Source: DATKUC01 sp964553615 (GTDB lineage: Bacteria > Spirochaetota > Spirochaetia > DSM-27196 > DATKUC01). From it: a DNA stretch of 64,000 nucleotides. Made by a program: the position numbers and the translations under genes. The notes under the pieces were generated by a model. That model did no database searches, was not told the DNA's origin, and worked only from the letters and a program-made list of their open reading frames with translations. Positions 14,625 through 23,616 of this stretch are shown here, piece by piece; position 1 is the first letter of the stretch; the number at the start of each line of letters is the position of its first letter. The stretch is taken from positions 99,527-163,526 of the forward strand of contig CAZKMA010000002.1 in assembly GCA_964553615.1 (NCBI GenBank), given 5' to 3'.

Positions 14625-15665
14625 TCAGTTCCCCGACGGCGGGGCCTGGACAACCGTGCGAAGGATCTCTGAATTGTAGCTGTACAGCACGAGCGTTGTA
14701 TTCACGTCTTCCAGGTATGGAATTATGAGTTCTCCGCCCGGGTGCATCATGCTGAACAGGATCCGGGTCTGTCCGTCCGGGGCTATTGCCTCCAGAGTGA
14801 GTTCAACCGGAACCGCATAGTTCGGAAGGGTCCGGTTCAGTATGCCGAACACCTTGCCGCTCGGAATGTTGGCCGGTTTCGTCATCGTAATCGTTACCCG
14901 CGTTCCCACCGGCACCTCGGTCCCGGCAGCCGGATCCTGTGCGGTAACAACTCCCGACTGTTCGCCGGATGTGGCATCGTTCACCTTAAACGTAAAGGGT
15001 ATGTTGTCCTTGGCCAGGCGGTCCATTGCGCCCTGCCAGTCCATTCCCACAAACGCCGGCAGCGCAACGCGTTTCACATCCGGACCACGGCTCACAACCA
15101 GCTTCAGCGAAGTCGGCTCTGAAAGCGACGTGTCAGGTTTCGGGTCCTGATGAAGAATTGTACCCGGGTCAGACTTGTCGAAGACGTACTGCACATCGCC
15201 TATCTTGAGAAGAGGTTGCGAGCTCGTCGAGAAAAGAGTCTGCAGATTCAGGCGAAGCTGATTCAGAGATTCTCCGATGTAGTTCCCTACTTTGTCTACG
15301 ACTGCGCCACTGGAAACCGTGAGCTGTATCTCGCGTCCGGCACGAACCTCCGTCCCGGGAGAAGGATCCTGGCTCACCACTTTACCCTTCAACTGCGGAT
15401 CGGGAAAGTTCCTCACCTGCACCCGTACGTTGAGTTGCTTCTGTTGCAGTTGAACGATCGCCTGAGGCAGTTCGGCATTTCGTACATCGGGCACCATGGT
15501 TACTTCGGCACCCTGAAGGGAAAGAAAAAACGTTGTCGCACCCGCAATGAGCGCGAGCAGCGCGATACCGATGAGACCGTAAACCATGAGTTTGAAGAAA
15601 CGGTCTTCTGGTGCGTCCGACTGGCTTGGAATGATATTGCGCAGCCGATCGAGGAAGGAATTCAT
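14625..15665 (-). CDS. membrane-anchored protein with three PASTA domains
   Basis: A 346-residue protein. A short cytoplasmic N-terminus and one membrane helix (~27-50) precede three PASTA-like repeats (~54-120, ~122-195, ~196-263), each with the V-S-x-D-P...G-T-x-V pattern, for example VVSQDPSPGTEVRAG and VVTAQDPAAGTEVPVG. A ~80-residue C-terminal beta region follows. PASTA domains bind peptidoglycan or muropeptides and usually sit on Ser/Thr kinases or PBPs; here no kinase domain is attached. It ends the def-fmt operon, 6 nt after fmt. A cell-wall sensing or scaffold role is inferred. Confidence 0.88.
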   Translation of the reverse strand: MNSFLDRLRNIIPSQSDAPEDRFFKLMVYGLIGIALLALIAGATTFFLSLQGAEVTMVPDVRNAELPQAIVQLQQKQLNVRVQVRNFPDPQLKGKVVSQDPSPGTEVRAGREIQLTVSSGAVVDKVGNYIGESLNQLRLNLQTLFSTSSQPLLKIGDVQYVFDKSDPGTILHQDPKPDTSLSEPTSLKLVVSRGPDVKRVALPAFVGMDWQGAMDRLAKDNIPFTFKVNDATSGEQSGVVTAQDPAAGTEVPVGTRVTITMTKPANIPSGKVFGILNRTLPNYAVPVELTLEAIAPDGQTRILFSMMHPGGELIIPYLEDVNTTLVLYSYNSEILRTVVQAPPSGN

Positions 15666-15671
15666 TGGTGC

Positions 15672-16622
15672 TTATCCTCCAAGAAGGGTACCTGGAAAAC
15701 TCCGTACTCCGTTGAGAAACGATTTCCAGTCGAGGGGCTTTTTATTCTGAAGCTGAAGCTTCTGTACGGACAGCAGGCCGTTTCCTGTTTGTATCAGAAT
15801 TCCTGCACTCTTGTCTACTCCTGCCACTGTTCCCGGCACGCTGTCCCGGCCGGACACCAGCTCCTGGATGTTGTCGGGCGGAACCGCCGCATGAAGGATG
15901 TTGAGTCGGAGTCCACTGAGCGAGGTGTGCGCGAGCGGCCACGGAGAATACGCCCGGACCATGCGTTCGATATGCTCGGCAGAGGATGACCAGTCAATCC
16001 TTCCGTCGTCCTTGCTGAGAATGGAGGTGAAAGTGGCCGCAGCAGGATCCTGTGGCACCGGTTTCTCACTGCCGCTCTCCAACTGATCTACGACATCGAG
16101 GACCATGTGCGCGCCGAGATCTCCCGCAGTCTCGGTAAGACTGCCGGTCGTTTCCGCACCGTGGAGGTCAATCCGTTTCTGGAGATAGATGGCCCCGGCG
16201 TCTACCTCCCGGGCGAGCGCCTGAACAGACACTCCGGTTTCCCGGTCCCCGGCAAGTATGGCGGCAGGAATGGGAGCGGGTCCCCGGTATCTGGGAAGGA
16301 GTGACGGATGAAGATTGATCCCGCCCCGCGGGAACAGAGCCAGAAAAAGCGGACCGAAGATTCTGCCGTAGGCGACGCAGACAAGTAATTCGGCAGCGTA
16401 CGGTCGCAGTTCCTCCCGGAGTGCCGCACCGAGCCGCTGCGGCTGCAGAACCGGCAATCCGATCTCGAGCGCGCGTTGCTTTACCGGGCTCGGAGTCAAT
16501 TCTCTTCCCCTGCCGGAGCGGGTATCCGGGGCAGTCAATACTGCAACTACGTCATGATGAGCGGACAGCAGAGAGAGGGTCGGAACTGCAATTTCGGGAG
16601 TACCGGAGAACAGAAGTCTCAT
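15672..16622 (-). CDS. fmt: methionyl-tRNA formyltransferase
   Basis: A 316-residue enzyme that formylates initiator Met-tRNA from 10-formyl-tetrahydrofolate. The N-terminal FSGTPEIAVPTLSLL and the folate-binding HPSLLPRYRGPAPIPAAI signature are diagnostic, and a C-terminal OB-like tRNA-binding domain completes the expected length. The ATG overlaps the def stop by 1 nt (TGATG). The def-fmt pair couples start formylation with its later removal. Confidence 0.97.
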   Translation of the reverse strand: MRLLFSGTPEIAVPTLSLLSAHHDVVAVLTAPDTRSGRGRELTPSPVKQRALEIGLPVLQPQRLGAALREELRPYAAELLVCVAYGRIFGPLFLALFPRGGINLHPSLLPRYRGPAPIPAAILAGDRETGVSVQALAREVDAGAIYLQKRIDLHGAETTGSLTETAGDLGAHMVLDVVDQLESGSEKPVPQDPAAATFTSILSKDDGRIDWSSSAEHIERMVRAYSPWPLAHTSLSGLRLNILHAAVPPDNIQELVSGRDSVPGTVAGVDKSAGILIQTGNGLLSVQKLQLQNKKPLDWKSFLNGVRSFPGTLLGG

Positions 16623-17110
16623 CAGACACGGGCCATGCGGTCGTATTGCCGAAGCAGCTTGTCCCGTTTCCGGTCGGAGAGGTAGTCGAGGAAGAGAACA
16701 CCGTTCAGATGGTCATATTCATGTTGAATGACCCGCGCAAGAACTCCATCCGCATCCAGATTAAACGGCCGGCCGCGTTCGTCCCATGCCTGGATTTTCA
16801 CTGACTGCGGTCTTCGAACATCCGCGTAGACCCCGGGTATGCTGAGACATCCCTCTTCATAGTCATACTCGTCTATCGAAGTCTCTACGACGGTAGGATT
16901 GATGAAGACACGAGGCTTGTCCCGGTTCACGTGAACGACAAAAAGGCGTTTCAGGACTCCCACCTGCGCACCGGCAAGCCCTATTCCATTTCCGACGTGC
17001 ATGGCCTCGATCATCTCTTCGGCGAGTTTCTTGATTTCTCCGTCAATATCAGCGACCGGTACTGATGTCCGCCGGAGCATTTCATCCGGCAATGTGTATA
17101 TCGAAAGCAT
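16622..17110 (-). CDS. def: peptide deformylase
   Basis: A 162-residue metalloenzyme that removes the formyl group from nascent proteins. Motif 1 is GIGLAGAQVG (42-51; Gly in place of the usual second Ala), motif 2 is EGCLS with metal ligand Cys88, and motif 3 is HEYDH with His130, Glu131 and His134. It opens the def-fmt-PASTA operon behind its own promoter (17146-17175). Confidence 0.97.
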   Translation of the reverse strand: MLSIYTLPDEMLRRTSVPVADIDGEIKKLAEEMIEAMHVGNGIGLAGAQVGVLKRLFVVHVNRDKPRVFINPTVVETSIDEYDYEEGCLSIPGVYADVRRPQSVKIQAWDERGRPFNLDADGVLARVIQHEYDHLNGVLFLDYLSDRKRDKLLRQYDRMARV

Positions 17111-17145
17111 AGTCTATCCTTGATCCGCGACTCAAGTACGCCACT

Positions 17146-17175
17146 ATAGTATGCGTAAAAGGGGGCCAAAGTCAA
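17146..17175 (-). promoter_or_regulatory. promoter of def-fmt-PASTA
   Basis: On the minus strand TTGACT (17170-17175) and TACTAT (17146-17151) are 18 nt apart, in the 74-nt gap between priA and def. Confidence 0.5.
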
Positions 17176-17184
17176 CAAATGCGC

Positions 17185-19143
17185 TTACATGAGGTTGATC
17201 GGGTCGATATCTACCTCAATATAGACGTCGCGAGCGCCTTTGAACTCCTTCACTGCGTCACGAAGCGCGGCATGGGCACGATCAAACCGATGCGATTTCA
17301 CAATGATCTGATGGCGATGGTTCGCCGAAATGATTCCCATCGGGCACTCTGCAGGCCCGAGGACCTCTCCGAGTGTGCCGATGTGAGCGTTCAACGCTCT
17401 GCCGAACGCTTCGGCAGTCTGTACAACCCGGTCACGGTTCTTGCCGCGGAACACGGTTCGCAATAGCCGGGAAAACGGGGGAAACTTCGTTGCCTCACGC
17501 ACGGCAAGCTCCCCGGCATAGAACTCTTCAATTTTGCCGGCGGCCGCAAGTCGAATTGCATCCGCATGTGGATGCAGCGTCTGTACAATGACCTCGCCGT
17601 CGGGCAGGAACCTCCCTGCGCGTCCCGAAACCTGAACAATAAGGTTAAACGTCCGCTCGGCAGCGCGGAAATCGGGCATACTCAGAGCCGTGTCTGCGAG
17701 GACAATACCAACGAGCTTCACTCCCGGGAAGTTCAGTCCTTTTGCCACCATCTGCGTTCCGAGGAGAATATCGAGTTCCTGATCCCGGAAGGCACGAATT
17801 GTCTCTTCAAGACTCCCCTTCTTTCGGACCGAATCGGTATCCACCCGCTTGATCCGGTAACCGGGAAAGGCGGCTGCCACCTCTTCCTCGATCCGCTGGG
17901 TGCCAAAACCCGAGTACCCGACGTCGAGCGAACCGCAGTCCGGACAGACGGAGACAGGCCGCGTCTTGTAGCCGCAGTAGTGACATACCATGAGCTCACG
18001 ATTCTTGTGGTAGGTCAGCGTCACCGAGCAGTGTTTGCACGACATCTGGTAGCCGCAGGAACGGCAATGAAAGAAGTAGGCAAATCCGCGCCGGTTCAGG
18101 AACAGTATCGACTGGCGCCCCTCGTCGTGCGTTCGCCGTATTGCGTCAACGAGCAGACCGGAAAGCACCCCGGATTCCTTTTTCAGGTCCACGATACGCA
18201 CGGTGGGAAGTGTTCCACCGGCGAGTCTCCGGCTGAGGACGATTCGCCGAATTCGCCCTGTGGACATGAGATGGTACGCCTCCACCGACGGCGTTGCGCT
18301 CCCCATGACCAGTCGCGCCTTCGCCTCCGCGCACCGCTTCATGGCAACCTGACGTGCATGATACCGGGGGGATGACCCCGACTTGTAGGAGCCCTCGTGT
18401 TCTTCGTCAAGGATGATGAGGCCAAGCCGGTTAACCGGAGCAAAGACTGCGCTGCGCGCCCCGATGACGAACCGTGCCTCGCCGTTCTGGATGCGTCTCC
18501 ATTCGGTCAGACGCTGACTTGCGGTCAACCCCGAATGGAGAACCGCAGCACTCTCCCTGAACCGTTGCCGGATTGTCTCGGCAACCTGGTGAGTGAGCGA
18601 AATCTCCGGAACCAGGTAGATTACACTCCTGCCCTCGTCCAGAGTCTTCTGTGCCGCTCGCAGAAACACCTCCGTCTTCCCGGAGCCGGTAATACCGTAG
18701 ACATAGTAAAGCCCGCCAGGCTCTTCCGTTATTGCCCCGACGGCGTCGGACTGCTCGCTGGAAAGTTCAAACGGTTCGGAAGAGAAGGAGGTCTCATCAC
18801 CACCGAGCGCGGGAAGCTCAACCTCCCGGCGCCCTCCCGGGATCATTGCTGAGAGACACTCTCCAAGCGTGCACAGATAGAGATCCGACATCCAGCCGGC
18901 AAGATCGAGGTAATCCTCGCTGAAGAGCGGTGTCCGATCGACGACCCGACGGATGGACTTGATCTCCGGCACTCCCGGCGGCGGAACGTCGACAAGAGCT
19001 ACAACGAATCCGGTCAATGTACGGTTGCCAATCGGAGCCACCACGCGGGAACCTGCCGGGCACGTCTGGCCCTCCTCCAGTCGGTACGTAAATGGCCCGG
19101 GAACGGGAATGTTGAATACCACCTGAGCATACATCTGACTCAT
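17185..19143 (-). CDS. priA: primosomal protein N' (replication restart helicase PriA)
   Basis: A 652-residue superfamily-2 helicase that reloads the replisome at stalled forks. The N-terminal 3'-OH-binding domain begins YAQVVFNIPVPGPFTYRL. Walker A is GITGSGKT (150-157) and the DEAH-type box is DEEH (246-249). The zinc-binding insertion carries eight Cys (CRSCGYQMSCKHC, CHYC and CPDC). ATG 19143 lies 2 nt after the udg stop, which settles the start; a longer frame from 19395 would lie inside udg. It is the last gene of the folP operon. Confidence 0.96.
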   Translation of the reverse strand: MSQMYAQVVFNIPVPGPFTYRLEEGQTCPAGSRVVAPIGNRTLTGFVVALVDVPPPGVPEIKSIRRVVDRTPLFSEDYLDLAGWMSDLYLCTLGECLSAMIPGGRREVELPALGGDETSFSSEPFELSSEQSDAVGAITEEPGGLYYVYGITGSGKTEVFLRAAQKTLDEGRSVIYLVPEISLTHQVAETIRQRFRESAAVLHSGLTASQRLTEWRRIQNGEARFVIGARSAVFAPVNRLGLIILDEEHEGSYKSGSSPRYHARQVAMKRCAEAKARLVMGSATPSVEAYHLMSTGRIRRIVLSRRLAGGTLPTVRIVDLKKESGVLSGLLVDAIRRTHDEGRQSILFLNRRGFAYFFHCRSCGYQMSCKHCSVTLTYHKNRELMVCHYCGYKTRPVSVCPDCGSLDVGYSGFGTQRIEEEVAAAFPGYRIKRVDTDSVRKKGSLEETIRAFRDQELDILLGTQMVAKGLNFPGVKLVGIVLADTALSMPDFRAAERTFNLIVQVSGRAGRFLPDGEVIVQTLHPHADAIRLAAAGKIEEFYAGELAVREATKFPPFSRLLRTVFRGKNRDRVVQTAEAFGRALNAHIGTLGEVLGPAECPMGIISANHRHQIIVKSHRFDRAHAALRDAVKEFKGARDVYIEVDIDPINLM

Positions 19144-19145
19144 GA

Positions 19146-19895
19146 CTACCGGGAGAGAATACTGCGAAGAAGTTTCATATCCTCCCAGACCGGCCGACGG
19201 TAGTCCGGATTCCGGAGCACGCCGCTCGGATGGTAGGTAGGCACCAGCGGAATCCCATTGAACTCGTAGGCGCGGCCACGGAGCGAACCGATGCTGTCCA
19301 ATCGACCGATCAGATACTGAGAGGCAACCCGCCCAACAGTCAAAATGGTCTTCGGCCGGACAAGCGCAATCTGTTCGAGGAGAAACGGATGGCACGCACT
19401 GGATTCGTCCGGCTGAGGGTCGCGGTTATTGGGAGGACGACACTTTACCAGATTCGCAATGTAGGCGTTCTTGTGACGCGAAATCTCAATCGCATCCAGC
19501 CATTTGTCCAGGTACTGCCCCGCGCGCCCGACGAACGGGAGCCCGCTTGCGTCCTCATCCGCTCCCGGACCCTCGCCAATGATCATGACCAGCGGATCGA
19601 GAACTCCGGTACCGGGTACCGTGTTTCGTCTCGTTTCATGCAGCCTGCAGGCAGCACAGGCGGCAATCCGCGCGGACACCGCGGAAAGTTGCTCCTTTCG
19701 TTCACCAATACCAAGCGTGCTGTAATCCACCGGAGGATTTGATTGCGCAACCGCCCGGGAATCTGAGGGCATCGCATTCGATTCTTCTACCGCCGATGGC
19801 GTTGCATGCGGATTACGATAGCCGCCCGCGAGGAGATCTTCCACTTCGTCCAGCAGATGCCAGAGCTTGTATCCGGTATTCCCATCATTCGACAT
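19146..19895 (-). CDS. uracil-DNA glycosylase, family 4 (Fe-S)
   Basis: A 249-residue base-excision repair enzyme that removes uracil from DNA. Four Cys for the 4Fe-4S cluster occur as Cys80, Cys83, Cys152 and Cys168 with the family spacing. Motif 1 is GEGPGADEDASGLPFVGRAG and the second active-site motif is PTYHPSGVLRN. The first ~60 residues are an unconserved extension. It overlaps truA by 11 nt and priA follows after 2 nt, so repair and restart functions are co-expressed. Confidence 0.94.
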   Translation of the reverse strand: MSNDGNTGYKLWHLLDEVEDLLAGGYRNPHATPSAVEESNAMPSDSRAVAQSNPPVDYSTLGIGERKEQLSAVSARIAACAACRLHETRRNTVPGTGVLDPLVMIIGEGPGADEDASGLPFVGRAGQYLDKWLDAIEISRHKNAYIANLVKCRPPNNRDPQPDESSACHPFLLEQIALVRPKTILTVGRVASQYLIGRLDSIGSLRGRAYEFNGIPLVPTYHPSGVLRNPDYRRPVWEDMKLLRSILSR

Positions 19896-20634
19896 AGTCT
19901 ACCCTGTAAAGAAAGAGCCCCTGTGGGGGAGCTGTTGTCCCGGCAAGATCACGGTCTCTGCCGTCCAGGATCCGCGCAAGCGCCGAGTCGGGTGCGTCGG
20001 TCCGGCCAAGCTCGAGCAACGTTCCAACGATGGAACGAACCATCTTCCACAAAAAACCGTTCGCTGAAATAGTGAAGACCGTGTACGGCCCCTCTGCGTG
20101 AAATGCGGCGCTGTACACCTCTCGAACAGTCGATCGGCCCGTATCGACCGGCGCCGCAAAAGTCCTGAAATCATGCTCGCCGACCAACGGTGCTGCGAGC
20201 CTGTTCAATTTACGGACATCGGGCTGATCGAGAATACGGTAGGAATACAACCGCATGTGCGGTACACCCACCGGCGCGGTGAGCAGATAGTAACGGTACG
20301 TTCTCCGGCGTGCATCATAACGCGCATGAAACTCTGCGGACACTTCCTGGCTGTCGCTGGCCCGCACATCGGGAGGCAGATGCCGGTTCAACGCAAGGGC
20401 AATGCGCTCTTCAGGAATCGAGTCCACGTCCGTGAGGAAGTTAACGACCTGTCCGACCGCGTGAACGCCCGCGTCGGTGCGGCCGGCAGCCTGAATATCC
20501 ACCGGATGACGATGTAGAGCTTCCAGCGCATTCTGAAGCGTTCCCTGGACGGTTCGACCGGATCGCTGAACCTGCCAACCGCTGAAACCGGTGCCGTCAT
20601 ACGCCACCGTCAATCTGATATTACGAAGCCCCAT
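19885..20634 (-). CDS. truA: tRNA pseudouridine(38-40) synthase
   Basis: A 249-residue enzyme that converts uridines 38-40 of the tRNA anticodon stem to pseudouridine. Catalytic Asp54 sits in GRTDAGVHA, and the opening RLTVAYDGTGFSGWQVQ is typical of TruA. The start overlaps the DUF2225 gene by 14 nt. Confidence 0.96.
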   Translation of the reverse strand: MGLRNIRLTVAYDGTGFSGWQVQRSGRTVQGTLQNALEALHRHPVDIQAAGRTDAGVHAVGQVVNFLTDVDSIPEERIALALNRHLPPDVRASDSQEVSAEFHARYDARRRTYRYYLLTAPVGVPHMRLYSYRILDQPDVRKLNRLAAPLVGEHDFRTFAAPVDTGRSTVREVYSAAFHAEGPYTVFTISANGFLWKMVRSIVGTLLELGRTDAPDSALARILDGRDRDLAGTTAPPQGLFLYRVDYVE

Positions 20635-21493
20635 TGGCCGCTTCTTCGGGATCCGTACCTATATCCGCGGATATGGTTGCGTACAGATCCCGGGCCATGT
20701 CCAGTATTGCCGAAGGTTTACTCTTGGACGCCTTCCCCATTCCGAACAGGCGCGAGACGGTTCGCTTTGCACGATTCAAGGCAAGAACCCGCTTTGCCGC
20801 ATCCTTCCGTGGTCCATACTTGTACTCAAGCAAGCCGCTGATGTACAACACCCCGTCGAATCCATAGTTCTTGTCGAGATCCGGACCAAGATGATGCGAC
20901 GTGGGAATGCTCTCCGACCCGGATTGCTCGCGTTCGACCGCCTCGGCGTAGAAAAAACGTGCCTTCCGATAGAACAGCCGTCCAACGTAGTCCCAATGCT
21001 GGCCGGATTCACTCTGATCCAGATCAGAGGCAACCCATGCGGCGCGGAGCGCTGAAACACCCTGTTTGAACACCGGAGCGAACTCACGCGGAAAGAAGTC
21101 ATAACACATGATTGCGAAGTAGTAGCTGGCAAGCCCTTCGCGCAGGCCGCGTGGACCATTGAAATCCAGACTGGGGCAGATATTCCGAAAACTTGTCAGA
21201 CGGGCGTCCGTACTCCGATCCACATTCGCCTTTCTCTCTTCCGGAATTTCGAGAAAATCGCGCTCGTACGCACCATAGTAGCAGGACGGACACACGGTGA
21301 CCGGGTAGAGGAGCGGATTCACCGAACCGTACTTACGGGACGGCTCGTAGCTGCGACGGAGCTCCTCCGTCAATTTCCCTGCAATCAACCTTCCGCGACC
21401 GGTTCGGAGTTCCTCCCGGGAAAACGCCGTGTCACAGATGGGACATCTGATCTGTGCACGGGAAAAATAGGTGACATGTGCAGGTTCGGCCAT
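20621..21493 (-). CDS. DUF2225 family protein with zinc-ribbon-like cysteines
   Basis: A 290-residue cytoplasmic protein. Two Cys pairs near the N-terminus (IRCPICDTAF and VTVCPSCYYGAYERDF) match the DUF2225 signature, and the rest is helical with TPR-like character. The family is frequent in spirochaetes and Firmicutes, and its function is not known to me. The ATG overlaps the acpS stop by 1 nt (TGATG); a TTG one codon upstream is possible. It sits between acpS and truA in a tightly overlapping operon. Confidence 0.82.
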   Translation of the reverse strand: MAEPAHVTYFSRAQIRCPICDTAFSREELRTGRGRLIAGKLTEELRRSYEPSRKYGSVNPLLYPVTVCPSCYYGAYERDFLEIPEERKANVDRSTDARLTSFRNICPSLDFNGPRGLREGLASYYFAIMCYDFFPREFAPVFKQGVSALRAAWVASDLDQSESGQHWDYVGRLFYRKARFFYAEAVEREQSGSESIPTSHHLGPDLDKNYGFDGVLYISGLLEYKYGPRKDAAKRVLALNRAKRTVSRLFGMGKASKSKPSAILDMARDLYATISADIGTDPEEAANGAS

Positions 21494-21867
21494 CAATCGC
21501 CCTCTATTACTACCATAGCTACCGCATAGTCTTCTTCATGGGTAAGACTGACGAAGACCTTTCCACCGCCGCTCTTTCGCAGCGCTTCGATCGCCTTTCC
21601 GTGCAGGACTATCTCCGGCTTTCCCAGAGCATCGTTCTGGACCTCGATCTCTCGCAGGTCGAACCCTCGAAGGCCCACGCCAATAGCCTTGGCGAACGCC
21701 TCCTTCGCGGCAAAGCGCGTCGCTATTGACAGCACCGTGCCCTCACCGCGACTCAGGACAGTCTTCACCTCGCCGGGATGCAGATAGCGGGAAAGGAGTC
21801 CCGGGCGGTCAACCCAGTTTCTCAGCCGTTCGGTGTGCACCACATCGATTCCAATACCTTTGATCAC
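21493..21867 (-). CDS. acpS: holo-[acyl-carrier-protein] synthase
   Basis: A 124-residue phosphopantetheinyl transferase that activates acyl-carrier protein using CoA. Mg-binding residues are Asp8 (GIGIDVV) and Glu56 (FAAKEAFAKA). The start is GTG 21867, 4 nt after GGAGGAG and overlapping the ybbR-like stop by 4 nt. Confidence 0.95.
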   Translation of the reverse strand: MIKGIGIDVVHTERLRNWVDRPGLLSRYLHPGEVKTVLSRGEGTVLSIATRFAAKEAFAKAIGVGLRGFDLREIEVQNDALGKPEIVLHGKAIEALRKSGGGKVFVSLTHEEDYAVAMVVIEGD

Positions 21868-22817
21868 CGGGCTCCTCCAGTCCTGGTTACCGTAAGAGTA
21901 ACACGGGAGGGATCGTAGCGGAGAATAAGAATGCCGGGCGGCAGATCCGGTCGGGCGGGAAGCGAGTACGTTCCCGGCCGGACAATATCCGCCGCGTCGA
22001 CCACCAGTCTGATATCTTCCGGCCTTATGGCGTCGAGGTCCACCTGCTTCCCCTGAACGCGCAGGGATCCGGTCGGAAGATCGCCTGCAACCGTCAACCC
22101 GGGAGGAAGATTTGTCACCACCACGTTCACGTTGTCGAACGTCTGCAGGACCACCGACTCCTGAATGATCCCGCGGAACTCAACTACATTGCCGCCGGGA
22201 AGGCGAAGGAGCGGATCACTCAGATCCAGACGAACCTGTGAGGTAAAGTCAGCAACACGCCCGGAAAGATCTATATCTTCGGTCTGGATAGACTGGAGCC
22301 TGTCCAGGTGGCTGCGCGGCCCGATCACCTCAACGCTCGAAGGCTTGAGCGAATATTTCGAAAGCTGGTAACCGGGCGGCGGAAACCCTTTCAGTCGCGG
22401 AACGACTTCAAGACTCTTCGTTACCTTACGGTCCAGGGTCACCGTTACCTCGAGCGGCTCCACTGAAATTTCCAGAGGATCTATGTTCAGGGCGGTACCC
22501 CGCTTCCGAATTCTGATTGGCTCCTGGAACACGCCTTCGCTCGTGTGCTTCGAGAAATCGGCGTACGCCTCCACATCCTCCTCCAGCACGCGAAAGATGG
22601 CGCTGGACTCACCGCGCAGGGTAACCCGGACCTTACTCGGATAGGGTGCACCGGGAACATAGCCGGATGGCAGCTCGAGCTGAAGGGGAACACTGAAATA
22701 GCGGACCTGAAGCAGAGACAGCTGGTTGAAAAAAAACAGAAGAACCGCAGCAGCGATCGAAAGCACCTTGACCGGCCAGTTCTTCAAGAGACGCTCAAGG
22801 AAGGTGCTATTCCTCAA
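21864..22817 (-). CDS. YbbR-domain protein, probable regulator of CdaA
   Basis: A 317-residue protein. One N-terminal membrane helix (~15-33, WPVKVLSIAAAVLLFFF) is followed by a periplasmic part of about three YbbR repeats, for example LEISVEPLEVTVTLDRKVTK and SLKPSSVEVIGPRSHLDRLQ. In Firmicutes the equivalent CdaR binds and modulates the diadenylate cyclase CdaA. Here it follows cdaA with an 11-nt overlap, as in that system, but glmM is absent and acpS comes next. Confidence 0.9.
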   Translation of the reverse strand: MRNSTFLERLLKNWPVKVLSIAAAVLLFFFNQLSLLQVRYFSVPLQLELPSGYVPGAPYPSKVRVTLRGESSAIFRVLEEDVEAYADFSKHTSEGVFQEPIRIRKRGTALNIDPLEISVEPLEVTVTLDRKVTKSLEVVPRLKGFPPPGYQLSKYSLKPSSVEVIGPRSHLDRLQSIQTEDIDLSGRVADFTSQVRLDLSDPLLRLPGGNVVEFRGIIQESVVLQTFDNVNVVVTNLPPGLTVAGDLPTGSLRVQGKQVDLDAIRPEDIRLVVDAADIVRPGTYSLPARPDLPPGILILRYDPSRVTLTVTRTGGAR

Positions 22818-23616
22818 AACTCTCTACCTCCTCTTCCTCCACAGAGTCCGACTCGTGGAGATACAGGAGCTCTCGAAGCCGTTTCTTAACGTCTTCCACC
22901 GAAAGATCATAGTGTAGGTTTGCGTCATACGCGAGCGAAAGCGCACCCGTCTCTTCGGATACTACCAGGACCACCGCGTCGCTCTCTTCCACCAGTCCAA
23001 GAGCCGCGCGGTGCCGCGTTCCGAAACTCCGGCGAATATCCAGCTGTTCTGAAAGCGGCAGAAAGCAGCCGGCAGCAACAATTTTCGAACCATTCAAGAC
23101 AATTGCTCCGTCATGCAGCGGCGTATCATGCCCAAAGATCGTGATAACGAGTGCGGAAGAAAGCTCGGCATTCAGGCGAGTCCCTGTTTCCACAATGTTC
23201 TTCTGCCCGACAGTACGGGTAAAGACCATCAGCGCACCACGCTTCCGGTAGGCGAGTACCTCCGCGGCGCTTATAACCGAATCAAGCTGAAACGGACGGG
23301 AAGACTGGCTGAAGGAGAAAATCGAACCCTGACCAATGCGAGTGAATATCTTCCTCAGCTCGGGCTGGAATATGATTGCCAGGCCGATAACCAGACTCGG
23401 GGCCAGCAGATTCAGGAGCCAGAGCACGGTTCTCAGGTCCAGAAAGAACGCTACCGCGTAGATGAGCACCATGAAGAACGCGCCCTTCACAAGCTGGACT
23501 GCACGCGTCTGCACGAGAATCTGATATCCCTTGTAGATAAGAAAGGCGAGCAGAAGAATATCGAGCGATGGAAGGACGAACTCCCGTATGAACCAGATGT
23601 TGTTAAGCCAGTTCAC
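22807..23616 (-). CDS. cdaA: diadenylate cyclase (c-di-AMP synthase), CdaA type
   Basis: A 269-residue membrane enzyme that makes c-di-AMP from two ATP. Three N-terminal helices (~15-85) lead into the DAC domain, which has the DGA motif at 169-171 (TPLHDGAIVL) and RHR at 201-203 (GTRHRAALG). The acidic C-terminal tail (ESDSVEEEEVESFEE) is notable. It overlaps folP upstream (14 nt) and the YbbR gene downstream. c-di-AMP usually controls potassium, osmotic and wall homeostasis. Confidence 0.95.
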   Translation of the reverse strand: MNWLNNIWFIREFVLPSLDILLLAFLIYKGYQILVQTRAVQLVKGAFFMVLIYAVAFFLDLRTVLWLLNLLAPSLVIGLAIIFQPELRKIFTRIGQGSIFSFSQSSRPFQLDSVISAAEVLAYRKRGALMVFTRTVGQKNIVETGTRLNAELSSALVITIFGHDTPLHDGAIVLNGSKIVAAGCFLPLSEQLDIRRSFGTRHRAALGLVEESDAVVLVVSEETGALSLAYDANLHYDLSVEDVKKRLRELLYLHESDSVEEEEVESFEE

